Part shown: one piece after another, positions 19,634-27,514 of the stretch
How the letters are laid out: each line of letters starts with the position of its first letter
Numbering within the stretch: position 1 is the first letter of the stretch
Assembly (NCBI GenBank): GCA_012719955.1
Contig: JAAXZI010000161.1
Span: forward strand, 16,651 to 80,650
Source: Phycisphaerae bacterium
GTDB taxonomy: Bacteria > Planctomycetota > Phycisphaerae > UBA1845 > PWPN01
Length of the DNA: 64,000 bases
Direction of reading: 5' to 3'
Made by a program: the position numbers and the translations under genes
The notes under the pieces: model-generated
What the model was told of the DNA's origin: nothing
Database searches by the model: none
Seen by the model: only the letters and a program-made list of their open reading frames with translations

Positions 19634-21178
19634 TCAGGGGCGCTGGGTCGGCTGAGATTCAACTTCTTTGACCACAGTGATTTGTGGCTTACCCATGGTG
19701 ATCCAGACCGAGCCGGCGAGTTCGGCCACGCCGCCGTCATTCCCATCGCTGAGCCCCAGGACGATATGGCTGGGGTCTACGTCGGTTTGTTCAAGTGCGG
19801 CGTCCACGTCCACCCACTGACCCTCTATGTAGAACTGCGTCCACAGGTGGCCGACGAAGACCCGCTCCCGGCCCAGGAACTCATCCGTATACACAAACCC
19901 CGTCGCGAGGCGAGTGGGAATGCCCACGGCCCGGCCCAGGGCCGCCAGCAGCACGCCGTGCTCGGTGCAATCTCCCTCCTTGCTGCGGGCCACTTCGCCG
20001 GCGGTGGCAAAGCCGACGCTGAGGTCCTTGGTCTGAACGTAATTGCTCACGAACGCGCGCAGCCGGTCGGCCAGCTTCATGGGGTCTTTCTCTTCTCCGG
20101 CGGCTTCTTTGACCAGCCTGGCGACTGCGGGGTCTTTGTAGTTGAGCACGGATGAGGCGGCCAGGTAACGCGCGCGCTCTTCCTGGCTCAGGGCCGTGCC
20201 GGCCGGCTTGGCCGGGCGGGCCGAGTGCCGGGTGTTGGTCAGCGTTACGGCGTCGTTCTCCTGGCTGACGATTTTCTGCATGTCCGTTTCGGGAAGCCGC
20301 GGCAGCTTATCCTTGCCATCCCACCGGAGCCGGAAGGTGATTCGGGCGGCCTCGCGGTCGATCGGCTCTTTCACCGTGATCAGCGTCCGGCCCATGATGT
20401 CGGCGGGGTCATCCTCGGCCAGGGCCACCGCCTTGGGACAGGCGATCATCACCACGGGAATGTCCATGACGTTCATTTCCATCCGCACCGCGTCGCCTGC
20501 CTCGGTCAGCCAGATGGTGGTAGCGATCTCCGTTGATTTCCCGAACAGCCCGGGAATCGTGAGCGTCTGCCGGCTGCGGATGGTTTCCACCTTCCGGCCG
20601 AACAGATCGATCTGCTCCCTATCGAGAATCTCGACCTTGGCGGTGGTGAGCTTGTCCGGGGCGATGGTGGGGTCGTAGAGGGACAAATCGTAGCTGGTGC
20701 CGGGTTTGAGCCCGCGGTCGATCTGCTCGCGATAGGCGCCCCAGCTCATGCGCGCCCCTTTGGGCAGCGTGTAGGTCTTTTTGTCCGTGGCGAGGCCGAA
20801 CTGGCGGGTGACAATGGTGACCTTGCCATCGGCGAAGGTGCCCGAAGTGGAGGTGGGAATTTTGCCCAGCGACATCCGGCTGGAGAACTTGAGAGGCTCA
20901 CCGGCCAGCGTCTCCTCGGTTTCCTGGGTCATTTTGACGGTCAGCGCCCCCTCGCCTCGCCCGGCGATCATGGTCATCTCGTTTCGCGTTCTGATCACGT
21001 CGCCCCCGTCGCGCTTCACGCGCTCCATGGTCGCGTGCATGTGGCCGCTTTTGGCGCCGGCCAGCATGACCGCGTACCACTCGTTGGCGAAGACGCCTTG
21101 AGGTGGATCATTGACATCCAGGGCCAGGGCCGGGACCGCCAGAACGGTTATCAGCAGGGCGCAGGTATGCTTTTTCAT
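19634..21178 (-). CDS. Secreted transglutaminase-like protein
   Basis: The 514-residue protein has a signal peptide (K-K at 2-3, hydrophobic 7-19, A-L-A). Its C-terminal half carries a transglutaminase/papain-like core with C404 in E-G-D-C-T-E-H, H444 in V-G-H-L-W and D459 in V-D-V-D-A, the three residues of the catalytic triad in the expected order and spacing. The first 350 residues form an unnamed beta-rich domain typical of bacterial secreted transglutaminases. The very end (E-S-Q-P-T-Q-R-P) belongs to the [AT]QP linker style seen in other exported proteins here. ATG 21178 was chosen since the signal peptide starts there and AAAGG precedes it. Likely a periplasmic amidase/peptidase or cross-linking enzyme. 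Confidence 0.85.
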   Translation of the reverse strand: MKKHTCALLITVLAVPALALDVNDPPQGVFANEWYAVMLAGAKSGHMHATMERVKRDGGDVIRTRNEMTMIAGRGEGALTVKMTQETEETLAGEPLKFSSRMSLGKIPTSTSGTFADGKVTIVTRQFGLATDKKTYTLPKGARMSWGAYREQIDRGLKPGTSYDLSLYDPTIAPDKLTTAKVEILDREQIDLFGRKVETIRSRQTLTIPGLFGKSTEIATTIWLTEAGDAVRMEMNVMDIPVVMIACPKAVALAEDDPADIMGRTLITVKEPIDREAARITFRLRWDGKDKLPRLPETDMQKIVSQENDAVTLTNTRHSARPAKPAGTALSQEERARYLAASSVLNYKDPAVARLVKEAAGEEKDPMKLADRLRAFVSNYVQTKDLSVGFATAGEVARSKEGDCTEHGVLLAALGRAVGIPTRLATGFVYTDEFLGRERVFVGHLWTQFYIEGQWVDVDAALEQTDVDPSHIVLGLSDGNDGGVAELAGSVWITMGKPQITVVKEVESQPTQRP

Positions 21179-21397
21179 ACCTTTGTTATACACGCCTCGT
21201 GCCTGAAGGACGAGACGCTCTTCGCGTAGAGTTCGGTAACGTCGCACCGCACGAGAAAAAGGTGTACAATAACTGATGGGCATTCGGGCGAAGCACACAC
21301 GGGGAAAATGGGGCCCGGCGGATTGTCAGTAGCGCCTGGCGGGTGAAACCGGCAGGCTCCAGCCAATACGAGGGAATGCACGAGCGGGAGGTGCATT

Positions 21398-22342
21398 ATG
21401 GTCTTTCGTCCCACGTCAAGACGGTTCGAGTGGGTAGCGGGCGCTTCGGCTTTCACGCTGATGGAAGTTCTGGTTGTCGTAGGCATTATCGCGGTCCTGG
21501 TGGCGCTTCTGGCCCCTTCACTGGCCGCCGCTCGCCAGCAAAGTCGGGCCGTGGTCTGTGCCAACAATATCCGTCAGATTGGCGTGGGTTGGCATCTGTA
21601 TGCCCAGCAATGGCAGGAGGTCGCCGTGGCCGGTCGGTTCCCCAAGATCGCCGGGTCTACCAATCTCTATTGGGTGGGAAACGGCTGGAAGTACCGCGCC
21701 CGCTGGTACGCGATGCTCGGTGCCCAGGTACGGTTGTTCGCTTTCTCCAAGCCCAGCCCCGACCCCGCCCTGGATAACACCCAGCCGGTGGACGGCGAGG
21801 TCTTCCTCGACCCGGAGGCGCCCGAGTACATTAACGCTCGCAACTATCCATATGGCTATAACTTCCAGTTCCTGGGCAACAGCCGGTCGCGGCTCGGGGC
21901 CGGCCCGACGGACTGGGTTCGCTGGCCGGTGAAGGTCGGCCAGATCAAGACCCCGGCACGCACCGTTATGGCCGCTGATTCGCTCGGCACCGCCGCCAGC
22001 ACGCCCACCGCCGAGCGGTTGCCCTACGATCCGACCGGCACTTCCGCCAATACCCATCCATCACGTGTCGTCAATCACGGATGGGCCCTCGATCCGCCCC
22101 GGCTGACGGCCACAGGCGACTTCTGCGATGACGGTCTCCGGGGTCAAGCCCGCTCCGCTCCGGACGAAAGGCACCGTGGCAAGGCCAACGTGATCTTCTG
22201 CGATACCCACGTCGAGCGCCTGCGCTCCAAGCAACTGGGCTACGTGGTGAACGACGACGGCACGGTCCCCCTGACCGGGGCGGGGAGTAATTCTCTCTTT
22301 TCAGGTACCGGCCGCGACGATGACCCGCCGCCCATCCAATAG
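21398..22342 (+). CDS. Prepilin-type protein with H-x9-D tail motif
   Basis: The 314-residue protein starts with a prepilin leader: after basic residues, A-F-T-L-M-E-V-L-V begins the hydrophobic helix with Glu at +5, cleaved by a prepilin peptidase. A cysteine-containing C-A-N-N-I-R-Q-I-G follows the helix, as in planctomycete pseudopilins of the DUF1559 group. Near the end, H-R-G-K-A-N-V-I-F-C-D-T-H-V is a variant of the H-x9-D-G signature, with T in place of G. GGGAGG stands before the ATG. Such proteins exist in many copies in Planctomycetota and their role (secretion filaments or surface structures) is not settled. No other secretion gene lies directly beside it. Confidence 0.88.
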   Translation: MVFRPTSRRFEWVAGASAFTLMEVLVVVGIIAVLVALLAPSLAAARQQSRAVVCANNIRQIGVGWHLYAQQWQEVAVAGRFPKIAGSTNLYWVGNGWKYRARWYAMLGAQVRLFAFSKPSPDPALDNTQPVDGEVFLDPEAPEYINARNYPYGYNFQFLGNSRSRLGAGPTDWVRWPVKVGQIKTPARTVMAADSLGTAASTPTAERLPYDPTGTSANTHPSRVVNHGWALDPPRLTATGDFCDDGLRGQARSAPDERHRGKANVIFCDTHVERLRSKQLGYVVNDDGTVPLTGAGSNSLFSGTGRDDDPPPIQ

Positions 22343-22796
22343 ACGGCCTGCGTCCGGCTCAGCGACGCGTGCTGGCGCGATGCTGACCAGCCCGGCCCAA
22401 CGTCCCTCTTGATCGCACCGGGAGTTGGAGGCGGATGCCTGTGGGAATGGAATATGTTTATTTTCGGTGATATTTGCAGGGCTTAGCCGGCCTCTGGAGC
22501 ACCCCCTTTTGTTGCCACGAAAAAAAGATTTTGTTGCCACGAAAAAAAGACCGTTCTTTTCGTGGATGGATTGCCCCAGGCACTCCGCGTCACCCCGCCA
22601 TAAACATATTGCCGCACCCCGACGACCAGTCCGGCCATGTTTGACGCCTTGCATGGCCCGTGGTACACATAAGCTTAGCCGGAGCCTACACTCCCCCGGC
22701 GGGACGAGTAGTGCTGTCCGGTGCCGCCTCTGGAGCTGTGGCACAGGCTTTCTGAGGCATGGGTTCCGACCCGTGCCGGCATGGGCAATGAGGCCT
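22343..22796. other. Spacer with 22-bp direct repeat and hairpin
   Basis: This stretch is free of a convincing gene; a long in-frame extension of the next gene exists but reads as non-protein sequence with no ribosome site. It holds an exact tandem 22-mer (22507-22550) and, overlapping it, the inverted pair CCACGAAAA / TTTTCGTGG (about 22537-22565). AT content is well above the neighbours. Confidence 0.55.
22507..22550 (+). repeat. Perfect 22-bp tandem duplication
   Basis: Two identical 22-base units (starting TTTTGTTGCCACGA and ending in an A-run and GA) lie head to tail. The second copy can pair with TTTTCGTGG just downstream to give a 9-bp stem. Confidence 0.85.
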
Positions 22797-24803
22797 ATGC
22801 GCGCTGACACTGCGATTGCGGAGTCCCTTGTGAAAACCTACATGCCCGCCATTCTCGTCCTGTTGATTCTCGGCCTGCTCGTGGGAGTGGGTTTCCTGAC
22901 CGCTGATCTGTTGGTTTCTCCCGAAGCCGCCTTCAATCAGCAGGTGGACCAAAAGGTTGAGCGGGCCGAGCGCCTGCTGGCCCAATATGAGGGAGGTCAG
23001 CCGTTGCTGCTGGCCGCCCTTGAGCGGCTCTCGGCCGTACAGGCTGAATCAACCACCCAGCCGGCCATCGAAGAACCGCTTCCGGATGATGCCGCCGGAG
23101 GTGAGAAGCCCAACCTGCTTCGCGAACAGCAGCAGGATCTCGACCGGCATCGCGATGAGCTGCGGCAGAAGCTCGTCAACATGGGCGGAGATACGCAGAC
23201 AGCTGCCGCCGAATTCGATTCCGAGGAGGATCTTCGGCGTCTGGTCCAGGCCAACGTGGACCTGCTCACGAAGGCCCTTGCGGCCACGCGCGAGGCCATC
23301 GGCACCAGCGAGGGCGAGTTCAGCGGTTCTTCGCATCCCGTCGCCACGCGGTTGGAAGCGATGCTGATTTACCACCAGGTCGATCTCCAGCGGCGGCAGG
23401 CGTCAATCCATCGGGCGCATTCCGATGTGCATCGTGGCGAATTCAACCAGGTGTTGTTGACCTGGCGCGAGGCGGATAACCGGGTCAAAGCCCTGCAGAC
23501 TGAGCTGAACGGTACAACTGGCGCTCCCGCGGAAGGTGAAGCCGTCCCGTCCATGGACGGGCGGATTGAGCAATTGCAGGCTAAAGCGCGCGAGACCGAT
23601 ACCCAGATTGCCGAAGCCCGCCAGGAGGTCGATCGCCTCTCGGCCGCGGTGGCGGAAGTGAAGGGGAAATTGGACCAGGCTCGCAGCCGGGCGGACGCCG
23701 CCACCAGACGCATGATGGAACTGGAGGATGCCGGCATCGATGCGTCCGATCCGGATGCCATCAAGCGTTTCACCGAAGCGTACAACCAGGCCGCCCGGAC
23801 GGAGCGCGAAGCCTCGCGCGAGGCTGACGCCCTGGAGTACGGCATCCTGCGGAACGCCCGCCCCGAGGCTCAGGAAGAGAACGAAATCCTCACGGCTCCG
23901 CTGGTTCCCGCCCAGGCCGGCCAGGAAATCACGCCCCAACTCGGGCTGGTGGCTTTGGAGGCGGACCTGAGAGCCGCCAAGGCCCTGCTGGAGACCCGCC
24001 AGGCGCTGCGCAAGCAGATCGACGCCCAGATCAAGGTTTTGGAAACCCGCCGGGATCAGCTCAAGGCCGACCTGGCCAAGGCGGAAAGCTGGCGGGATTC
24101 GCTGGTCAAGGAAGCGACCGGGCGAGCCCAGGCGGCCATTGCCGAAGCGATTGCCGCCGAAAAGCTGGAGAACGAGGCCATCGCCAAGGTGACCGAGGAA
24201 GGGTTGCCGGCGGCCGAGCGGGCTGAGGGCGCTGCGAACCGGCGCGGCAGCGAGATTCAGGACTTCCACCGCCAGCAGATGGCCGGTTCACCGGCTACGG
24301 GCTTTATGACCGGTTACGTTCAGACGGTTGCCGGTGACCTCGAACTGGAGCGGGCCCTGTTGTTGGCCCAGCAGGCTCAGTCGCTGAATCGCCACGAGCC
24401 CCTGCTGGCCGCGCTGGTGCAGATGGGCATCGATCCGGGCAAGCTGGCCGTGGTCCAGGCCGGCGAGGACTCCTCGGCTGAGGCCGCCGCGATGCCGGCC
24501 GGCACTCCGACGACCCAGCCCCAAGGCATCGCCGAAGCCGCCAATGCCGCTCGCACCCAGGCTCTGGAGGCGGCCAAGGCGGCCCTGAAACACTACGAGG
24601 ACGCAAGCGGTCAGTTGAATCGGCTGTGGCTGGTACACACGCAAATGGCGGCTGTTCATTACCTGATGGCCAGCCTGACTACCGGCGATGAGGCCCAGAA
24701 GCACCGGGCGAATGCGGCCAGAGAGTACCAACTGGCCACCCGTGACCGGCCCGACCGGCCGGAGAGCAAGGCGTATCGGTTTGTCACCGAAGCCCCGCGC
24801 TAA
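22797..24803 (+). CDS. Membrane-anchored coiled-coil protein
   Basis: The 668-residue product has one N-terminal transmembrane helix (about residues 17-40, rich in L/V/I/G), then a long charged region with heptad-like spacing: repeated Q-A/E-L/R patterns at about 55-130, 180-330 and 370-450, so a rod-like coiled coil outside the membrane is likely. Two T-T-Q-P linkers interrupt the helices. ATG 22797 was chosen as GAGG lies 5 bases before it and the membrane helix follows within 20 residues; ATG 22788 is also in frame. No enzymatic motif was found. It is 185 bases upstream of the LutC-type gene. It may be a structural envelope protein. Confidence 0.7.
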   Translation: MRADTAIAESLVKTYMPAILVLLILGLLVGVGFLTADLLVSPEAAFNQQVDQKVERAERLLAQYEGGQPLLLAALERLSAVQAESTTQPAIEEPLPDDAAGGEKPNLLREQQQDLDRHRDELRQKLVNMGGDTQTAAAEFDSEEDLRRLVQANVDLLTKALAATREAIGTSEGEFSGSSHPVATRLEAMLIYHQVDLQRRQASIHRAHSDVHRGEFNQVLLTWREADNRVKALQTELNGTTGAPAEGEAVPSMDGRIEQLQAKARETDTQIAEARQEVDRLSAAVAEVKGKLDQARSRADAATRRMMELEDAGIDASDPDAIKRFTEAYNQAARTEREASREADALEYGILRNARPEAQEENEILTAPLVPAQAGQEITPQLGLVALEADLRAAKALLETRQALRKQIDAQIKVLETRRDQLKADLAKAESWRDSLVKEATGRAQAAIAEAIAAEKLENEAIAKVTEEGLPAAERAEGAANRRGSEIQDFHRQQMAGSPATGFMTGYVQTVAGDLELERALLLAQQAQSLNRHEPLLAALVQMGIDPGKLAVVQAGEDSSAEAAAMPAGTPTTQPQGIAEAANAARTQALEAAKAALKHYEDASGQLNRLWLVHTQMAAVHYLMASLTTGDEAQKHRANAAREYQLATRDRPDRPESKAYRFVTEAPR

Positions 24804-24988
24804 ACAGATTGAAACAGTCCGGGGCGGCGAGCACGTATAGGGTTCGCCACTTGGGTGCAGGCGCCTGGCCGGTGTAGTGGCGCGGGCGCATCATCACTTT
24901 CTCGGCAGAGGCTGGTTCTCGCATTCCGCTCACAGAGCAGTGTACACGCCCTGCCAGGAGAGGCTCTTACTTGCAGCAGGACAGATCC

Positions 24989-25636
24989 ATGATGCTCGGC
25001 GAATCCCAGGAGGAGTTTCTTAAACGCGTTCGCACGGCCCTTTCTGACCGGGGTGCCCCCGTTGATCTGCCTGAGGAACACGAGATAGCTCGCATTATCG
25101 ACTCCGGCCGGGACATCGTCAGCGAGTTTGCCCAGCGCGCCGAGCAGGCCAAGATGACGACCTGTCGGGTCCAGGATGAGGACGCTCTGCTGGACAAAAT
25201 CGCCGAAATTGCCCGTCAGCTCGGGGCCACCAGCGCGGTGGTTCCCGACGACGGCCTGCCCGCCCGCGATCGTATCGTGGCTCGCCTCGAACAGGAAAAC
25301 CTGCGCGTGCTGGATGCCGATGATCGCGAAGCCGCTTTTAGCGCCGATCTGGGCATCACCGGGGTCACGTCTGCGATTGCGGAGACCGCTTCTCTGTGCC
25401 TGACCAGCGGCGGCGGGCGTCGCCGTCTGGCCAGCCTGGCTGTGCCCGTACACATCGCGGTCGTACGCGCCGAACAGATCGTGCCCGACCTGCTGGACTG
25501 GGCCGCCCAACAGACTGCAGAGCCGCCGGCCAATCAGACACTCGTGTCCGCTCCCAGCAAGACGGCCGATATCGAACTGGCCCTGGTGATGGGCGTTCAC
25601 GGTCCCAAACAGGAATACGTCATCATTCTTGGTTGA
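24989..25636 (+). CDS. LUD-domain protein, LutC/YkgG family
   Basis: LutC proteins belong to the lactate-utilisation LutABC group. This one has the LUD domain signature: A-E-T-A-S-L-C-L-T-S-G near residue 135, the V-P-V-H-I-A-V-V strand, and the conserved ending A-P-S-K-T-A-D-I-E with G-V-H-G-P. The start is either TTG 24971 or ATG 24989; the latter is preferred since AGGAC is 6-10 bases upstream. No lutA or lutB is visible next to it, so this is an orphan, and it may serve a Fe-S dehydrogenase encoded elsewhere. Length of about 215 is normal. Confidence 0.88.
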   Translation: MMLGESQEEFLKRVRTALSDRGAPVDLPEEHEIARIIDSGRDIVSEFAQRAEQAKMTTCRVQDEDALLDKIAEIARQLGATSAVVPDDGLPARDRIVARLEQENLRVLDADDREAAFSADLGITGVTSAIAETASLCLTSGGGRRRLASLAVPVHIAVVRAEQIVPDLLDWAAQQTAEPPANQTLVSAPSKTADIELALVMGVHGPKQEYVIILG

Positions 25637-25934
25637 TGTTGGATCGTGGCCGGGAGGCAAGCTCGACTCCGGGGCCGCATGCTCCCATCATGTTCAGTAT
25701 TGACAGGCGGTTACACACCTCCTGGAGTTGGCCGTCCTGCCTTCGCGCGCACTTTATCGGTCGAGACTTGGTTCGAGACTCGTCAGTTTGCTTTTGACCC
25801 TTGCCCCCGCGCTCACTAGGATGGTGGAACTGTGACCGAGGTCGCGACGCCTCCGACGACAGGTCTTCGGCTTGTCTTTCAGCGCAAACGCCTCGTTCGA
25901 ATCTTTCACAATTCCTCTTTCTTGAGGTGTCGGC

Positions 25935-27077
25935 ATGAAACGTCTTTGCAAGACATTGTCTTTACTATCTGGCCTGACCCTGGCGGCTGCGCCGGCCTGG
26001 GCCCAGACCACTGCCCCGGCCACCACACGCCCGGTCCTGCGGCTTGGGCAGGGCTCAGTCGCCACGCGCCCGGCTTCCGACGAGGTGGCTTTTACTCTCA
26101 ACGGCAAGAAGTTCACTGAAGGCGATCTGGAGAAGACCTTCCGCCAGCTCATGGGCGGTGGTCAGTTGCAGATGGATGAGAGCCAGATGGCCCGGCTGAT
26201 GCAGGCCTCCCGGCGGCAGCTCATCGACGCGATGATCCGCGATGAGTTGCTTCGCGGGGAAGCCGAGAAACACAAGATCTCAGTCACCGATGCCGACCTG
26301 GAAGCGAACGCGGAGAAGCTCCTGCAACGGACCCTCAAAGAACGTTCAATGAGTCGCGAGCAGCTCGACCAGGAGATAAAGCGGCAAGGCAACATCACGC
26401 TTGATGAGCAGATGAAGCGCATCAAGGAAGATCCCCGCTTCTACAAGCACGTGCTGCAGGAGAAGCTTGGGCAGGCGATGTTCAAGAATCTCGAAGTCAG
26501 CGAAGAGGAAATCCAGAAGCGGCATCAGCAGGACCGCAGATACGCGGCCCAGGTTCAGGCCAGCCATATCCTGATCCGGGCGGATGCAAGTGAAGCTCCG
26601 GAGAAGCGTGAAGAGGCCCGCAAGAAGGCGGAGGAAGTGCTGGCCGAGGTCAAGAAGCCGGGCGCGGATTTCGCCGAGTTGGCCAGGAAATATTCTGACT
26701 GCCCCTCTAAGAGTCGGGGCGGCGATCTGGGCTTCTTCCCCCGGCAGGGCGCCATGGTGGAGCCGTTTGCCGCGGCCGCTTTTGCCCTGAAGCCCGGAGA
26801 GGTCAGCGGCGTGGTGGAAACCAACTTCGGTTATCACATCATCAAGACCACCGACACCCGGCCGGCCAAGGACCTCGACGCGGTTCGCGAAGAAATCAAA
26901 GACGAAGTGCGGGCCAGCAAGGTGCAGTTCGAGTTGCAGAAGCGACTCCAGGAACTTCGGGCCGAGGCCAAGGTGGAGTACCCGCCGGGCAAGGAGCCCG
27001 CGACGCAGCCGGCGCTCGGGCGTTCCCGGCCCCCTGCTCCCACGGGCGGACGGGCCGCCACCCAGCCGGTATCGTGA
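25935..27077 (+). CDS. Exported parvulin-type peptidyl-prolyl isomerase
   Basis: PpiC/SurA-type chaperones help exported proteins fold outside the cytoplasm. The 380-residue protein has a signal peptide (M-K-R, hydrophobic 8-22, ending A-W-A), a SurA-like helical N-domain up to about residue 200, and one parvulin domain at about 210-320 (A-S-H-I-L-I, then G-G-D-L-G-F-F and G-Y-H-I-I-K-T). Short A-T-T-R-P/A-T-Q-P segments follow the signal and close the C-terminus. GAGGTG lies upstream of the ATG. A strong terminator at 27113-27145 ends the transcript, so it is probably a single-gene unit with its own promoter in the 298-base gap before it, where nothing else is seen. Confidence 0.93.
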   Translation: MKRLCKTLSLLSGLTLAAAPAWAQTTAPATTRPVLRLGQGSVATRPASDEVAFTLNGKKFTEGDLEKTFRQLMGGGQLQMDESQMARLMQASRRQLIDAMIRDELLRGEAEKHKISVTDADLEANAEKLLQRTLKERSMSREQLDQEIKRQGNITLDEQMKRIKEDPRFYKHVLQEKLGQAMFKNLEVSEEEIQKRHQQDRRYAAQVQASHILIRADASEAPEKREEARKKAEEVLAEVKKPGADFAELARKYSDCPSKSRGGDLGFFPRQGAMVEPFAAAAFALKPGEVSGVVETNFGYHIIKTTDTRPAKDLDAVREEIKDEVRASKVQFELQKRLQELRAEAKVEYPPGKEPATQPALGRSRPPAPTGGRAATQPVS

Positions 27078-27112
27078 GGCTTACGGAAAGAGGCACAGAG
27101 AAACGGTGAGAC

Positions 27113-27145
27113 AAAAAGGCCGCGGGCGAATAACCGCGGCCTTTT
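27113..27145 (+). terminator. Rho-independent terminator of the PpiC gene
   Basis: A 12-bp stem (AAAAGGCCGCGG / CCGCGGCCTTTT) with an 8-base loop stands 36 bases after the stop codon. The A-run and T-run at the stem ends make it bidirectional in principle. Confidence 0.88.
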
Positions 27146-27169
27146 CCCTGCGCGCCGGGCTTGGTTCAT

Positions 27170-27258
27170 ACGGTTTCCGTTACAAACCTGGGTAGATTCC
27201 TGCCCGGTTGTTGGTCGCCGCGCTGCTGATCGCTTGAATCTTCGCGCCCCCACCTCTG
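27170..27258 (+). repeat. Dispersed repeat R1, copy A (left part)
   Basis: It shares about 85 bases with 46860-46945 and, on the reverse strand, with 51124-51245, including GGTTTCCGTT, CCTGCCCGGTTGTTGGTCG and GATCGCTTGAATCTTCGCGC. In this copy the element breaks at CCACCTCT and resumes at about 27469 (GGTGGGGCGCCCAACGCAC...), so about 210 bases are inserted in what is a small hairpin in copy B. Confidence 0.75.
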
Positions 27259-27330
27259 ATGACGTTTGATTCTCTAAGCGGGCAATGGCGGGCCGGGTGG
27301 CCTACCTCTTCCAGAGGTGGGCCACCCGGC
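27259..27330 (-). repeat. Dispersed repeat R2, copy 2 (inside R1 copy A)
   Basis: Read on the minus strand, this matches 692-785: the hairpin CCCACCTCT-GGA-AGAGGTAGG (one mismatch, 27301-27321) and the tail GAGAATCAAACG. It lies within the segment that interrupts R1 copy A. Confidence 0.65.
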
Positions 27331-27468
27331 CCAAATGAATCGTGTGCGTTGTTCCGCATCCAACAGGGCGGGGCTCATCAATGCACGAGTTTGAATTGGG
27401 ATCGGTATGAGTGGGCTTGGCCGGCCCGCGCTTGCGCTTCGGGCGCAGAATGGGGGCTGCTTGAGCCC

Positions 27469-27514
27469 AGGTGGGGCGCCCAACGCACAGGATTCATTGG
27501 GGATCCGTATTACT
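27469..27514 (+). repeat. Dispersed repeat R1, copy A (right part)
   Basis: This matches 46951-46995: GGGGCGCCCAACGCAC, then a GTTCATT/ATTCATT variant and ATCCGTAT. The last bases reach into the stop region of the CvpA-like gene on the other strand. Confidence 0.65.

Noticed and set aside
22425..22796. N-terminal extension of the coiled-coil gene
   Set aside because: The extra 124 codons read through AT-rich repeats with no protein character; ATG 22797 has a ribosome site.
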